Of a stretch of 64,000 nucleotides of DNA, positions 9,467 through 18,218 are shown in pieces (position 1 is the stretch's first letter; each line of letters starts with the position of its first letter). Source of the stretch: an uncultured Campylobacter sp. (lineage in GTDB: Bacteria > Campylobacterota > Campylobacteria > Campylobacterales > Campylobacteraceae); assembly GCF_937921625.1 (NCBI RefSeq), contig NZ_CAKZTI010000027.1, forward strand, positions 1 to 64,000, in the 5' to 3' direction. Below the pieces are notes generated by a model. It had not been told where the DNA came from. It saw only the letters and a list, made by a program, of their open reading frames with translations, and made no database searches. Both the position numbers and the translations under genes were made by a program.

Positions 9467-10923
9467 ACAGCCGTTTTGCGATAGAATTATGTGGAGCGTT
9501 TATTTCGAGTATGGACCGCCAAAACAGCTGCGTGAAATTTCGCTTCGAGCGAGTATTAAAAGGGTAGTATGAAATTTCACCGCGTCTGCTTGGCAAGCAT
9601 ATTTGATAGCTGCTAAGTAATACGGCGATGTGAAATTTTGCGCGAGATTTACGGATTTCTCAGTTGGGCATGCGCGGGATCTTTTTAAAATGCGACGTAA
9701 AATTTCATCTCGACTGCTAGCTTGGAATTTCATCGCAACTGCTTGCTTGAGACGCAGAGCGTAAATTTCATTGCAATTGCCCTGAAAGTAGGCTGGGGCA
9801 AGTGATAAATTTTAAAATTTTAGCAATCAGCTCTTGCGCGCACAAACCTCGCCAGCCGAATAAAAAACGCTGAAATTTGCAATTTTACGCGGCGTTTCAT
9901 GAACTGTTCGCGCCGCTAAATTAGAATTTCAAAACGCGAGCCCAAGCCGGTATCTTTGCGCTAGAAATTTTAAATTGCAAATTAAAATTTACATTATCTC
10001 GTTAGAATGGCTGGATTGCGAAGCAAGATTCGGCTCTGCTAGGTTAAATTTCGGCTCAAACTCAAATCTATGTAGCCGTATTGAAATTTACGGCTAATTT
10101 TGCCTAACGAGCTCGAATTTACACTGCGCTAAAACCAAGTCTAGAGCCAAAATTTTACGATGCGAAGCTTATTGATTTTACTTGCGTTTTGCGTGAAAGA
10201 GCGAAGCTGGCGCAAGGCGCATTTACGCTGCCACAAAATTAAAAGGGACTTTATGGTAGCGTAAGTTTGCAATTTGCAGTAAAAATTTAAAGCCATGATT
10301 TTGGCTTATAAGGCGCAGGCGCAGCTTTTAGATGGTTTCTATCACGCCTTAAAGTGAGATTTTACTTAGTAATTTTGCGCGGCAGATTTTAACAGGCGGA
10401 ATTTTATCATCGCTGCAAAATTTAGGTTTTTAGATTTTATTTTGTAGAATTTTAGCCTCATAATTACGATGAAGTGCGGCTCATTTTATTTTGTAGGATT
10501 TTAGCGGCGTCGCGCGCTTAATTCATATGGCATGATTCCAAGGCGCTTATTTTTAAACCCTGCGGGTAGAATCTGCGAGACTGCGTTTGCGAGCTTTTGT
10601 AAGAATTTGATGGCAAACCGCTCAGCGTGTTTAAAAATTTTATTCGTGCGTCGAGCCCTCATTTGCGTTTCAAATTTTGCCATTGTGGCGGAATTTTGCT
10701 CACGTGGCAAGAGCTTGCATGCAAGCTGTCCATGAAATCTAAGGATTTGGACGCTAAATTTATTGGCGTGTTTAGCGACGCAACGCCGTGACTACCGCCA
10801 TGTCTGCGCATAAAATCTCGCGTTGCAAGCGATTTAAAAAAGCTTTTTCGCTTCGTATAAATCTCACGCCGCAAGCGTCTAAAAGCCCGCAAGAGCTTTA
10901 AAAATTTAAATTGGAAAGATTGA
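9467..10923. other. 1.45-kb gene-free region rich in AAATTT-type words
   Basis: No open frame here has a ribosome site and a plausible protein. Those of 60-80 codons on both strands overlap each other and give low-information peptides. The most striking property is the repeated occurrence of GTGAAATTTC, TAAAATTTTA and AGAATTTTA-like words (see the RAATTY finding). No tRNA or repeat unit was recognised. Confidence 0.5.
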
Positions 10924-12483
10924 ATGACATTTTTTTCGCCCGAGTTTGTCCTTGCTTTTTTAGCGTTTTTAATCGTTTATTGGACGCTCAAAAATCATAT
11001 TTTCGCGCAAAAAATCCTGATCCTGTTAGCAAGCTACGGCTTTATGTGCTCCGTAAATCCGCGCTTTGCGCTAGTGCTTGCAGCCTATAGTGCTTTCGTA
11101 TATTTTGCAGGTGCGTGTATTGCGCGCGCCAATCGCGTAGTCGCGAAAGCCATACCGCCCGCAAAGCAGTCCTCGCACAAGAAAAAGCTCTCGCGTAAAG
11201 CGGCAGCCAAGCAGATGAGCGCAGCAAAACAAGCTGGCATAGCAAAGCAGGTGCAAAAAGCGGGGTTAGCGAAGCAGATTCCGTTACCAACTGCGAAGGC
11301 GCGCGCAGTGATGCTTGCGGCAGTTGCTGGCGGCTTATTTTTTCTCGTATTTTTTAAATATTACGGCTACGTCAGGGAGTTTTTCAATGCCGCGCTTGCC
11401 GCGCTGCACTTAGGTGCCGTCGATAGCGTGGCGTTTCCGCTTGGAATTTCATATTATGTTTTTATGTCAATCACCTATTTCGTCTCGGTTTATAGGCGCG
11501 AATGCGGCGAGCAGGGCTTTTTGAGCCTGGCGTGCTTTTTGGCGTTTTTCCCTAGCGTCGTGATGGGTCCTATCGGGCGCGCTAGCGCTGCCAAGGGCGT
11601 AGAGCCAGTACTGCCGCAGTTTGATCGCTTCAAGCACTTTGGCAATGCCGATGAAATTTATGTGCTTATAATTTTTGCCTTAGTTAAGATGTTGCTTATT
11701 AGCGGCTATTTGGGCGCGTATTATAGCGATGTGATTTCAGGCGTTTACGGCGACGAGCCAGAGTCTTCCGCGGCGCAAATTCTAGCTGCACTGCTACTTT
11801 ATGGCGTGGTGCTTTATACGAATTTTAGCGGTTTTATCGATATGGCGCGTGCGCTTGGGCTTGCGATGGGCTTTAAGCTGCCGCAGAATTTTAATATGCC
11901 CTATGCGGCTAAGAATTTAGGCGAGTTTTGGGATCGCTGGCATATCAGTTTATCCACGTTTATACGCGATTATATTTATATCCCGCTTGGTGGCTCGCGC
12001 AAGGGTTTTACGCGCACCTGCGTAAATTTACTAATCGCGTTTGCGCTCTCGGGCATTTGGCACGGTGCGGGATTAAATTTTTTGATTTGGGGGCTTTTGC
12101 ACGGAGTGGCGCTTGTATTTTTAAAATGTCTTGCCAAAGTGGGCGTAAAGCCGCTAAATCCGCATTTGGCGCTTTTTTGTACCTATATTTTTGTAAGTTT
12201 CGCTTGGATTTTTTTCGCCAATTCCCTGCCGGATGCGGCGGCAATTTTGGGTGCTTTTGCCCGCGCACGAGCTTTCGGAGATATTAGCGAGCTAGCGGTG
12301 CTTGCGGTGATTTTAGCGGGGATTTTTGTTTATCCTAAAATCTCAGCTTTTAAGGATACTTTGATCGCGCTTTTTGCCGAGCTGCCGTTTTTGCCTAAAG
12401 CTCTTGCGCTCGGCGTGATTTTCACGCTGATTTTCGCGCTGATGCCAAGCGGAATTCCAAATTTCATCTACGCAGGATTTTAG
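10924..12483 (+). CDS. patA: MBOAT-family O-acyltransferase, probable peptidoglycan O-acetyltransferase PatA
   Basis: A 519-residue polytopic membrane protein of the MBOAT family (AlgI/DltB/PatA branch). It would move acetyl groups from the cytosol across the inner membrane. Signatures: FWDRWHISLSTFIRDYIYIPLGGSR with H340, and SGIWHGAGLNFLIWGLLHG with the catalytic His at 380. An unusual Lys/Ala-rich stretch (about residues 75-120, several AKQ repeats) is inserted between the early membrane segments and looks cytosolic and disordered. It abuts the next gene with no gap. The SGNH partner and an esterase-like third gene point to peptidoglycan O-acetylation rather than alginate or teichoic acid. 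The gene name is an inference from context. Confidence 0.85.
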   Translation: MTFFSPEFVLAFLAFLIVYWTLKNHIFAQKILILLASYGFMCSVNPRFALVLAAYSAFVYFAGACIARANRVVAKAIPPAKQSSHKKKLSRKAAAKQMSAAKQAGIAKQVQKAGLAKQIPLPTAKARAVMLAAVAGGLFFLVFFKYYGYVREFFNAALAALHLGAVDSVAFPLGISYYVFMSITYFVSVYRRECGEQGFLSLACFLAFFPSVVMGPIGRASAAKGVEPVLPQFDRFKHFGNADEIYVLIIFALVKMLLISGYLGAYYSDVISGVYGDEPESSAAQILAALLLYGVVLYTNFSGFIDMARALGLAMGFKLPQNFNMPYAAKNLGEFWDRWHISLSTFIRDYIYIPLGGSRKGFTRTCVNLLIAFALSGIWHGAGLNFLIWGLLHGVALVFLKCLAKVGVKPLNPHLALFCTYIFVSFAWIFFANSLPDAAAILGAFARARAFGDISELAVLAVILAGIFVYPKISAFKDTLIALFAELPFLPKALALGVIFTLIFALMPSGIPNFIYAGF

Positions 12484-13794
12484 ATGCTTAGGTTTGTTTC
12501 GACTCTGCTTTTTGCGTTGCTTTTCTCAGCATTTTTTATGCAAGGCTCGCTGCTTTATTATTTGGAGCAGCGATTTCACGATGACTTTGGGCTAGAAGAA
12601 TGGCTGCGCCGCTCGCCGTTTCGCGTAGGCGGAGAGATCTACGAAAAGATTGCAAATGGCGCAGATAAGCTTGAGCAGCGTATCAAAGGCGAGGATATTA
12701 GCAAGGATGAGGACGCAAGTCCGCATGGCGGAAGCGAAAATTTTAAAAAGTCTACGCAAGATCGCATGGCGGAAAATCAAGCTTTGCAAAGCACGAGGGT
12801 GCGAGATCACGATGCTTCGCAAAGCGTTAAGCCGCAAGGTAGCAAGCCGCAAGCCCATGCTGCAAAGAATTCAGCTTTAAATAATTCTACGCATCATTTA
12901 AAGACGCGCGATTCTGCGCAGGAGCCTTACGCACAAAATTTCATCCCTCAAAATTCTACTTCGCAAAATTCCGTGTCACAAAGCCAGACTACAACAAGCT
13001 CTGTGCCGCACAGCTCCTCTGCGTCGCAAAATCCCGTCACGGCAAGTGCAACCTTGCAAAGCGGCGAAAATTCCGATTCTCAACTCCCTGCTTCGCAGGC
13101 TTTGGAGCAGAATTTAACGACGCAAAGCTCCGTGGAGATTGATGCTAAAATTTCGCTTAGCGACGATGGCAAAATCCGCCTAAATGCAGGCGATGAGGTA
13201 CTTTTTATGGGCGATAGTCTGATGCAATACGTGGGGATGAATGCTAAGAAATTTTTCCCGAAGCGAAGCCTGAGGGTGATCGATCTTAGCAAGCAATCGA
13301 CGGGGCTTGCGAGCAAGAAATCTTTCGACTGGCAAAAGACGCTCGATACTGCGCTTAGAGATAATGGCGGCGTTAAGCTCGTAGTCGTGCTTCTGGGCGC
13401 CAACGACGTCTGGGAGTACCGCGCAGGGGGTAAAACTTATGGCATTAAAACGCCGCGCTGGCGAGAGTTTTACGCCTCAAGAGTGCGCGAGATCTACGAT
13501 ACGGCGCACTCGCACGGCGCGGGAGTGCTGTGGCTAGCGATGCCGTGTATGCAAAAGCCGGATTTTGAGGAGAAAACGCAGCTGCTAAATCAAATATATG
13601 CCGACGCTAGTATGGCGCTTGGCGGGTATTTTATGCAAACAACCCCGCTGGTGTGCGAAAAAGGCGTCTATAAAACCTATCTGCAAAGCGGCTCCAAGCT
13701 CGTGCGCGTGCGCCAAGACGACGGCATTCATATGAGCAAAGAGGGTTGCGAAGCGGTAGCGAAAGAAATTTTATCAAGGATTGAAGTTGAGTAA
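12484..13794 (+). CDS. SGNH-hydrolase-like protein (DUF459), probable PatB-type partner
   Basis: 436 residues. An N-terminal membrane anchor (residues 1-25) is followed by a long low-complexity linker (about 65-225) rich in Ser, Gln, Asn and Ala, with recurring QNS/SQN words. The C-terminal SGNH fold has GDSL with Ser at 245, GANDVW (block III), and the D413-x-x-H416 pair in DGIHMS. All catalytic residues are present. It would act in the periplasm, taking acetyl from the MBOAT partner to the glycan, or removing it. The start directly follows the patA stop, and the stop overlaps the next gene by 14 bases. The linker is expected to be flexible and could span the periplasm. Confidence 0.8.
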   Translation: MLRFVSTLLFALLFSAFFMQGSLLYYLEQRFHDDFGLEEWLRRSPFRVGGEIYEKIANGADKLEQRIKGEDISKDEDASPHGGSENFKKSTQDRMAENQALQSTRVRDHDASQSVKPQGSKPQAHAAKNSALNNSTHHLKTRDSAQEPYAQNFIPQNSTSQNSVSQSQTTTSSVPHSSSASQNPVTASATLQSGENSDSQLPASQALEQNLTTQSSVEIDAKISLSDDGKIRLNAGDEVLFMGDSLMQYVGMNAKKFFPKRSLRVIDLSKQSTGLASKKSFDWQKTLDTALRDNGGVKLVVVLLGANDVWEYRAGGKTYGIKTPRWREFYASRVREIYDTAHSHGAGVLWLAMPCMQKPDFEEKTQLLNQIYADASMALGGYFMQTTPLVCEKGVYKTYLQSGSKLVRVRQDDGIHMSKEGCEAVAKEILSRIEVE

Positions 13795-14839
13795 ATTTAT
13801 AGTGATTTTATTTGCTGCATTATTAGGCGGATGCGCGGCAAACGCAGGCGTTCGCGGCATAAATTCCGCAAACGTAAAAAGCTCTGCGGGCTTTGGAGTG
13901 AAATTTTTTGGCGATTCGCATTTAGGAAGCGACGCGCTGATAGATGCTTTCAGACATGGTTTTTTCGTGCAAAACAGCGTCGGCTTCGTGCCTGCAATGA
14001 TGCCTAAATATCACAAAAGCGAAAATATAGAATTTAAGCAAAGTGGCTTTAATGTGATCTCGTCTCGCACCGAGCAAGACCCCGATTTTCCACTATGCGG
14101 AGTGATTGCTACCGGCAAAAAGGGCGCTAATGTGCGACTGGAGCTAAAGCAGCTTAGCGGCGATTTTTACGTCGAAATTTTACATAAATCGGATCAGGGC
14201 GGCGAGATTTTTCGCGTGCGCGATGCAAGTGGGCTAAGCGCGTATATTTCGCAAGAAGTGCCGCAGAAATGGGAGTATTCTAAGCTGCGACTTAGATTTC
14301 CGATCGAAATTCGATCGCTGCGTGACGGAGCAGAGCTTGGAGGATATAAAATTTACCGTAAAAACGCGCGCTTTGCAGACTCTTGCGCGAGCAATGGCGC
14401 GTTTAGCAACCTCTACGAAAAATGGGGCGCAGATGCCTTTGGTAGGGATTTTTCAGGACTTAGATACAATCTCGTAGTCATCGCTTACGGCACAAACGAC
14501 GCGATGGATCCGAAATTTGACGAGCAAAAATTCTACCAAAGCGTCCGTGGGCTGCTTCGCTCCGTTCGCTCCGCAGCTCCCGGTGCGAAAATCCTGCTCG
14601 TAGCGCCGCCGCGAAGCCCTAAAGTGCCAAACGCCTCACGCGCTGCGGAGGCGCTAGCGCATCTAGCGCGAGATGAAGGGGCGATGTTTTACGACATAGC
14701 CGGTCTTATGGATGAGGATGGCGGCTGGCGCGGCTGGCGCGAGCGTGGGCTGATCCGCCCTGACGAAATCCACTTGCAAAAAGAGGGCTACGAAAAAATC
14801 GGCGCAGCGCTGGCGACGAAATTGCGCGGCAGGCTTTAA
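13781..14839 (+). CDS. SGNH-fold lipoprotein, probable O-acetylpeptidoglycan esterase (Ape1-like)
   Basis: 352 residues, TTG start overlapping the previous gene by 14 bases, with AAGGA 2-6 bases before it. The signal has the lipobox LLGGC (Cys 18). The catalytic blocks are GDSH (Ser 46), YGTND near 240 and D328-x-x-H331 (DEIHLQKEGY). The roughly 190 residues between block I and the rest form an inserted beta-rich domain. This layout matches O-acetylpeptidoglycan esterase Ape1 and PatB, which carry a carbohydrate-binding-like insert after the first block. It probably controls the acetyl content of the wall made by the two genes upstream. Which of the two SGNH proteins is transferase and which is esterase cannot be settled from sequence. 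Confidence 0.75.
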   Translation: MKLSKFIVILFAALLGGCAANAGVRGINSANVKSSAGFGVKFFGDSHLGSDALIDAFRHGFFVQNSVGFVPAMMPKYHKSENIEFKQSGFNVISSRTEQDPDFPLCGVIATGKKGANVRLELKQLSGDFYVEILHKSDQGGEIFRVRDASGLSAYISQEVPQKWEYSKLRLRFPIEIRSLRDGAELGGYKIYRKNARFADSCASNGAFSNLYEKWGADAFGRDFSGLRYNLVVIAYGTNDAMDPKFDEQKFYQSVRGLLRSVRSAAPGAKILLVAPPRSPKVPNASRAAEALAHLARDEGAMFYDIAGLMDEDGGWRGWRERGLIRPDEIHLQKEGYEKIGAALATKLRGRL

Positions 14840-15201
14840 AATTAATCTTTAAATTTAGGCGGCTCGCCGTAAAATTTACAAAGTTCGTCGCTAAATTTAA
14901 AATTTAGCGGTAGTAAGCAAAGCTGCGCCTACTTGGATTTCGCCGCTTAAATCTGCGCCGCGGAATTTAAATCAGAAGCTGCGGCTTTAAATTTACGCGT
15001 CGATAGGCTTGATGCCTGTGCTTTTAAAATATGTCGCCCAAATTTACGCTTTTAATTTGGATTAAATTTATGTGGTTACGGCTAGGGGCGAAAGGTCTGT
15101 GCGGTGTGCGCTGCGTAAAATTTAGCGCTTAAAATTTCATTCGCATGGGTTGCGACAAAGCGCGGCGAGCTAAATTTAAAGGGAAGCAAAAAAGGAAGCA
15201 G
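14840..15201. other. Intergenic region, RAATTY-rich
   Basis: No gene is visible. It has many AAATTT/AAATTC words. The ribosome site (AAAGGAAG) of the following broken gene is at its right end. Confidence 0.45.
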
Positions 15202-15910
15202 ATGATATATCTTTGCGGCGATACGCACGGCATAAACGAGATCGGCAAAATCACGGGCAGAGCCTTTACTAGCGGGCTTAGCGCCGATGATTTCGTCATC
15301 GTGCTCGGAGATTTCGGGCTATTTTGGAGCGAGCGGATAGATGAGTTTATGGCGCGCAAAAATATAGAAAGATATTTCCCCGCTACGCTTCTTTTTATCG
15401 ACGGCAATCACGAAAATTTCGATATGTTGGATCAGCTGCCACGCGAGCGAAAATTCGGCGGCACCGTGGGCGTGGGCGGCGAGAATATTTTTTGGCTACG
15501 GCGCGGCGAAATTTACGAGATTGCAGGGCGACATTTTTTGTGCTTCGGTGGCGCTTAGCGTTGATAAGGTGCATCGGATACCGGGGCTTAGCTGGTGGGC
15601 GCGCGAGATTCCGAGCGAGGAGGAGTTTGCTTGCGCGATGCAAAATGCGCGCGATTTCATCGCTGCGGGCGGACGGATCGATGCGGTGCTAAGCCACACG
15701 GCGCCGTGGTTTGCAATGAAATTTTTAAAAGAATACCTTTGGTGCGGCAAAAGCACTCCCGATAAAACGTCTGAGTATTTAGAGCGGATATTTGAGCTTG
15801 TAATGCCTGCACGGTGGTATTTCGGACACTTTCACGGCGATAAGAAATTCCATGCGCACGGCTGCGATTTTTATCTCTGCTACGATGAAATTTTAAAATT
15901 TAAGGACTAG
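15202..15910 (+). pseudogene. Metallophosphoesterase with a frameshift
   Basis: A calcineurin-like phosphoesterase split over two frames. The first part (15202-15558) begins MIYLCGDTHG and has the metal-binding motifs GDTHG, LGDFGLFW and DGNHENFD, then reads LCFGGA and stops. The second part continues in another frame (from about 15550 to 15910) with LSVDKVHRIPGLSWW, VLSHTAPW and GHFHGD, the remaining motifs. The junction reads GGTGGCGCTTAGC. Adding one GC unit (GGTGGCGCGCTTAGC) restores GGALSVDK, so loss of one GC dinucleotide in a short GC run explains the break. All metal-site motifs survive, so the break is recent, a sequencing error, or a switch. AAAGGAAG precedes the ATG. Confidence 0.75.
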
Positions 15911-16028
15911 CCTTGGGCTCACAGCAGCGAAATTTAGGGCTTTGCAAACGGCGAAATTTCGCCCAAAAATTTTAAATGCTGAGGCGCGCGAAATTGAGCC
16001 TTTATATTAAAATTTAAGCTAGATCTGC

Positions 16029-16034
16029 TACAAT
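16029..16034 (+). promoter_or_regulatory. -10 box (TACAAT) of the selenoprotein gene
   Basis: TACAAT 28 bases before the ATG at 16062, preceded by a T-rich stretch. The gene appears to be transcribed alone between this site and the terminator at 16302. Confidence 0.45.
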
Positions 16035-16061
16035 GTAGCACTTTTTTAGAAAGGAATAAAG

Positions 16062-16295
16062 ATGAAGGTTGTAATTACTTATTGTAATTCTTGATCTTAT
16101 AGACCGCAAGCTCTCCGTGTGAGAGATGAAATAACAGGCGTCTATAAGGATGCAGTTGTCGAGTTGGTCCCTGGTGGTAGCGGAGACTTTCTAGTAGAAG
16201 TTGACGGCAGAAAGCTTTTCTTTAATAAAGATTTTGCTAAGCCTCGTTTCCCAAGTGAAGGTGAAATTTTAAATCTAATTAAAGTTGCAGCCTAG
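16062..16295 (+). CDS. SelW-like selenoprotein (in-frame TGA read as selenocysteine)
   Basis: 77 codons, ATG after AAGGAATAAAG. The reading frame is interrupted only by TGA at codon 11 (16092-16094) and ends at TAG. With TGA read as selenocysteine the N-terminus is MKVVITYCNSU. It has a C8-x-x-U11 redox motif at the end of the first strand, exactly where the Rdx family (SelW/SelT/SelH, thioredoxin-like fold) has CxxC or CxxU. The rest agrees with the family: RPQALRVRDEI helix, VELVPGGSGDFLVEVDG hairpin, RFPSEGEI near the end. A SECIS-like hairpin follows the TGA and a strong terminator follows the stop. Probably a small cytosolic thiol/selenol redox protein; its partner is unknown. Standard gene calling would miss it or call it broken. 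Confidence 0.88.
16111..16125 (+). promoter_or_regulatory. Bacterial SECIS-like hairpin
   Basis: CTCTC-CGTGT-GAGAG: a perfect 5-bp stem with a 5-base loop whose second base is G. The loop starts 22 bases after the TGA. Bacterial SECIS elements are short stem-loops inside the coding sequence about 16-37 bases downstream of UGA, with a G among the first loop bases, so position and form fit SelB recruitment. Confidence 0.7.
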
Positions 16296-16301
16296 CTCAA
16301 A

Positions 16302-16342
16302 GCCCGAAAGTGGGTCGCAAGATTTGCTTTCGGGCGTTTTTT
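16302..16342 (+). terminator. Rho-independent terminator of the selenoprotein gene
   Basis: GCCCGAAAG (16302-16310) pairs perfectly with CTTTCGGGC (16327-16335), followed by G and six T. It begins seven bases after the stop codon. Confidence 0.85.
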
Positions 16343-16513
16343 ATACTCAAATTTCATATCCGTAAATTTAATCGTAAAACCATTCTGAATTTTGCCAAAA
16401 TCAGTGCTGCGTAAAGCTTAGACTAAATTATCCCGCATTTCAGTCAATTTGAAAAGTTATTTTAATCAAAATTTACGCGACGATCGCGGTTTAAATTTTA
16501 AAAGAAAGAGGAA

Positions 16514-16541
16514 TTTTTGCGAAATCAAAATTTCGCAAAAA
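16514..16541. other. Perfect inverted repeat between the selenoprotein gene and efp
   Basis: TTTTTGCGAAAT and ATTTCGCAAAAA flank a CAAA loop (12-bp stem). It lies 11 bases beyond the efp stop codon. On either strand the T run is on the 5' side and the A run on the 3' side, so it is not a textbook terminator. It may still protect or end the efp transcript. Confidence 0.55.
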
Positions 16542-16552
16542 CAGGGGGAGGA

Positions 16553-17119
16553 TTATTTATTTGCGCGCTCGATATACTCGCCGCGGACGGTGTCAACGCG
16601 GATGACCTCACCTTCGAGCACGTGAAATGGGATCTGTACCACGGCGCCGGTCTCAAGCGTGGCGGGCTTTTTGTTGCTGCCCTGCGTATCGCCGCGGAAA
16701 TTTGGCGCAGTTTCTACGATCTTAAGCTCCACCACCTGCGGAACCTCGACGCCGATCGCTTTGCCGTTGTAAAACATTATATTTACCATCATGCCATCTA
16801 GCATCCATTTTTTCGCCTCGCCCACGTCCTCGTCGCTGATCGCGATCTGTTCGTAGCTATCGGTATCCATGAACTGACACGCCTCGCCGTCGTCGTAGAG
16901 ATACTGCATCTCTTTTTCCTCAAGATTCGGCGCTTCGCATTTATCGCCTGCGTGGAAGGTCTTTTCAAGCACTTTGCCGTCGATGAAAGATTTTATTTTA
17001 ACGCGCACGAAAGCTGGCCCTTTGCCCGGTTTTACGTGTTGGTATTCTATGATTTTAAACGGAATTCCGTCCACCTCGATTTTTAGACCTTTTTTTAGAT
17101 CGCCCATTGAATAAGCCAT
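16553..17119 (-). CDS. efp: Elongation factor P
   Basis: 188 residues, standard EF-P length. It enters ribosomes stalled at polyproline stretches. The N-terminal KOW-like domain carries the loop [13 protein letters not shown] with the lysine that EpmA/EpmB-type enzymes modify (K33 here). Two OB-like domains follow, ending with the signature around [11 protein letters not shown]. An in-frame upstream extension of 34 residues is possible, but [11 protein letters not shown] with AAGGAGAAAT before it is clearly the start. It is divergent from the DsbC-like gene; the two promoters share an 88-base gap. Confidence 0.97.
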   Translation of the reverse strand: MAYSMGDLKKGLKIEVDGIPFKIIEYQHVKPGKGPAFVRVKIKSFIDGKVLEKTFHAGDKCEAPNLEEKEMQYLYDDGEACQFMDTDSYEQIAISDEDVGEAKKWMLDGMMVNIMFYNGKAIGVEVPQVVELKIVETAPNFRGDTQGSNKKPATLETGAVVQIPFHVLEGEVIRVDTVRGEYIERANK

Positions 17120-17147
17120 AAATTTCTCCTTAAATTGATAGGGCGCG

Positions 17148-17153
17148 ATTATA
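17148..17153 (-). promoter_or_regulatory. efp: -10 box of efp (minus strand TATAAT)
   Basis: TATAAT on the minus strand, 28 bases before the efp start, on the left side of a divergent promoter pair. Confidence 0.5.
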
Positions 17154-17174
17154 ACAAATTTTATTTTAAATTGA

Positions 17175-17180
17175 TATAAT
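17175..17180 (+). promoter_or_regulatory. -10 box of the DsbC-like gene
   Basis: TATAAT 27 bases before the ATG at 17208, on the right side of the divergent promoter pair with efp. Confidence 0.5.
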
Positions 17181-17207
17181 TGGCGAAATTTTAAGGGGAG
17201 GGAAACT

Positions 17208-17948
17208 ATGAAAAAAATCATCTACGTTTTGGCTGCATGTGCGGCTTTTGCGCTTGGCGCGAATGCGAACGAAGCGGAATTCGTGAAAAACCTAAAGCAA
17301 AGTCTAAATGATAAAAACGCTCAGCTCATCTCGATCGACAAACTAAACTCTCTAAACGGGCTAAATTTGCTGATCGTCCGCTCGGGCGACAAAAAAGAGG
17401 CATTTTTGGCTAGCGACGACGGCAAAAGCCTAGTGGCGGTAACGGAGGATCCTAAGCTTGCAGACGCGGCGGATGCGGCGCTGTTTAAGATGAGAACTCA
17501 AATTTTAAAGGACGCCAGGGACGCCGCCGCGCTTGAGCTGCTAAAGAGCATAGATCCCGCGAGATTTGCCTATATCGAGTCGTTTGATAAAAATAATCCC
17601 TACGTGACCTACATCGTGGGCGATCCGGAGTGTCCGTATTGCGCCGAGGAGATGAAAAGGATCACAAAGCACCTTCGCAATAGCAACGTAAAATTGATCT
17701 TTGCGCCGGTGCACGGCAAGAGCGCGTTTATCAAATCGGCGCTGATTTTAAAGCACCTGAAGGCCCTCTCGCCGAGCGATCAAAAGGGCGCGATCGACGT
17801 GATCGAGAAATACTATAACAAGGACGTGCAGGTAAGCGATGCAGACGTCTCAAAAGCCGAGCTTGACGCCGTATATGCGGACACCAAGACGCTCTTTTCC
17901 AAAGGCGTGATCAAATTGGTGCCATACGTGATCAAGGTGAAAAAATAG
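17208..17948 (+). CDS. DsbC/DsbG-like periplasmic thiol:disulfide protein
   Basis: 246 residues. A signal peptide (about residues 1-20, ANANE) is followed by a roughly 100-residue N-terminal dimerisation-like region, then a thioredoxin fold with the active site C142-P-Y-C145 after YIVGDPE. It ends with the cis-Pro segment near LVPYVI. Length and layout resemble DsbC/DsbG isomerases, although the CPYC dipeptide is closer to that of DsbG. It would work on disulfides in periplasmic proteins. The ribosome site is AAGGGGAGGGAAACT. It is divergent from efp and followed by a strong terminator. Confidence 0.85.
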   Translation: MKKIIYVLAACAAFALGANANEAEFVKNLKQSLNDKNAQLISIDKLNSLNGLNLLIVRSGDKKEAFLASDDGKSLVAVTEDPKLADAADAALFKMRTQILKDARDAAALELLKSIDPARFAYIESFDKNNPYVTYIVGDPECPYCAEEMKRITKHLRNSNVKLIFAPVHGKSAFIKSALILKHLKALSPSDQKGAIDVIEKYYNKDVQVSDADVSKAELDAVYADTKTLFSKGVIKLVPYVIKVKK

Positions 17949-18060
17949 TCTAAATTTGAGGAATTTATGGCGCGGGGTTTGTGCGCGGACAGCGCGAGTT
18001 TGCTCGCGGTAGCGCAAGTCGCGCGCAGCACAGCCGCCCGCGCAAGCTGAAATTTCACAA

Positions 18061-18100
18061 AATTCCACCGCTTGAAATTTTAAAGCGGCGGAATTTTATA
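18061..18100 (+). terminator. Terminator downstream of the DsbC-like gene
   Basis: AATTCC-A-CCGCTT (18061-18073) pairs with AAGCGG-C-GGAATT (18083-18095) with one mismatch, followed by a T-rich run. It is about 110 bases after the stop; the intervening DNA has no gene. Confidence 0.65.
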
Positions 18101-18218
18101 TTGATTGTAGCCCGGCAATTCTAAATTTAAAACGATGCATCCTCTAAAAGCATGCCTAAGTGATTTGTTTGGGCTCATAATTATATGTGCTGCCATCGGG
18201 CTTTTTTTAACGCGCAAT

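Noticed and set aside
9500..9733. Minus-strand frame of 77 codons downstream of metE
   Set aside because: Overlaps another equally weak frame, no ribosome site, no recognisable motif.
10501..10892. Overlapping open frames on both strands upstream of patA
   Set aside because: Three mutually overlapping frames with Arg/Lys/Ser-rich peptides; none has a start signal or conserved look.
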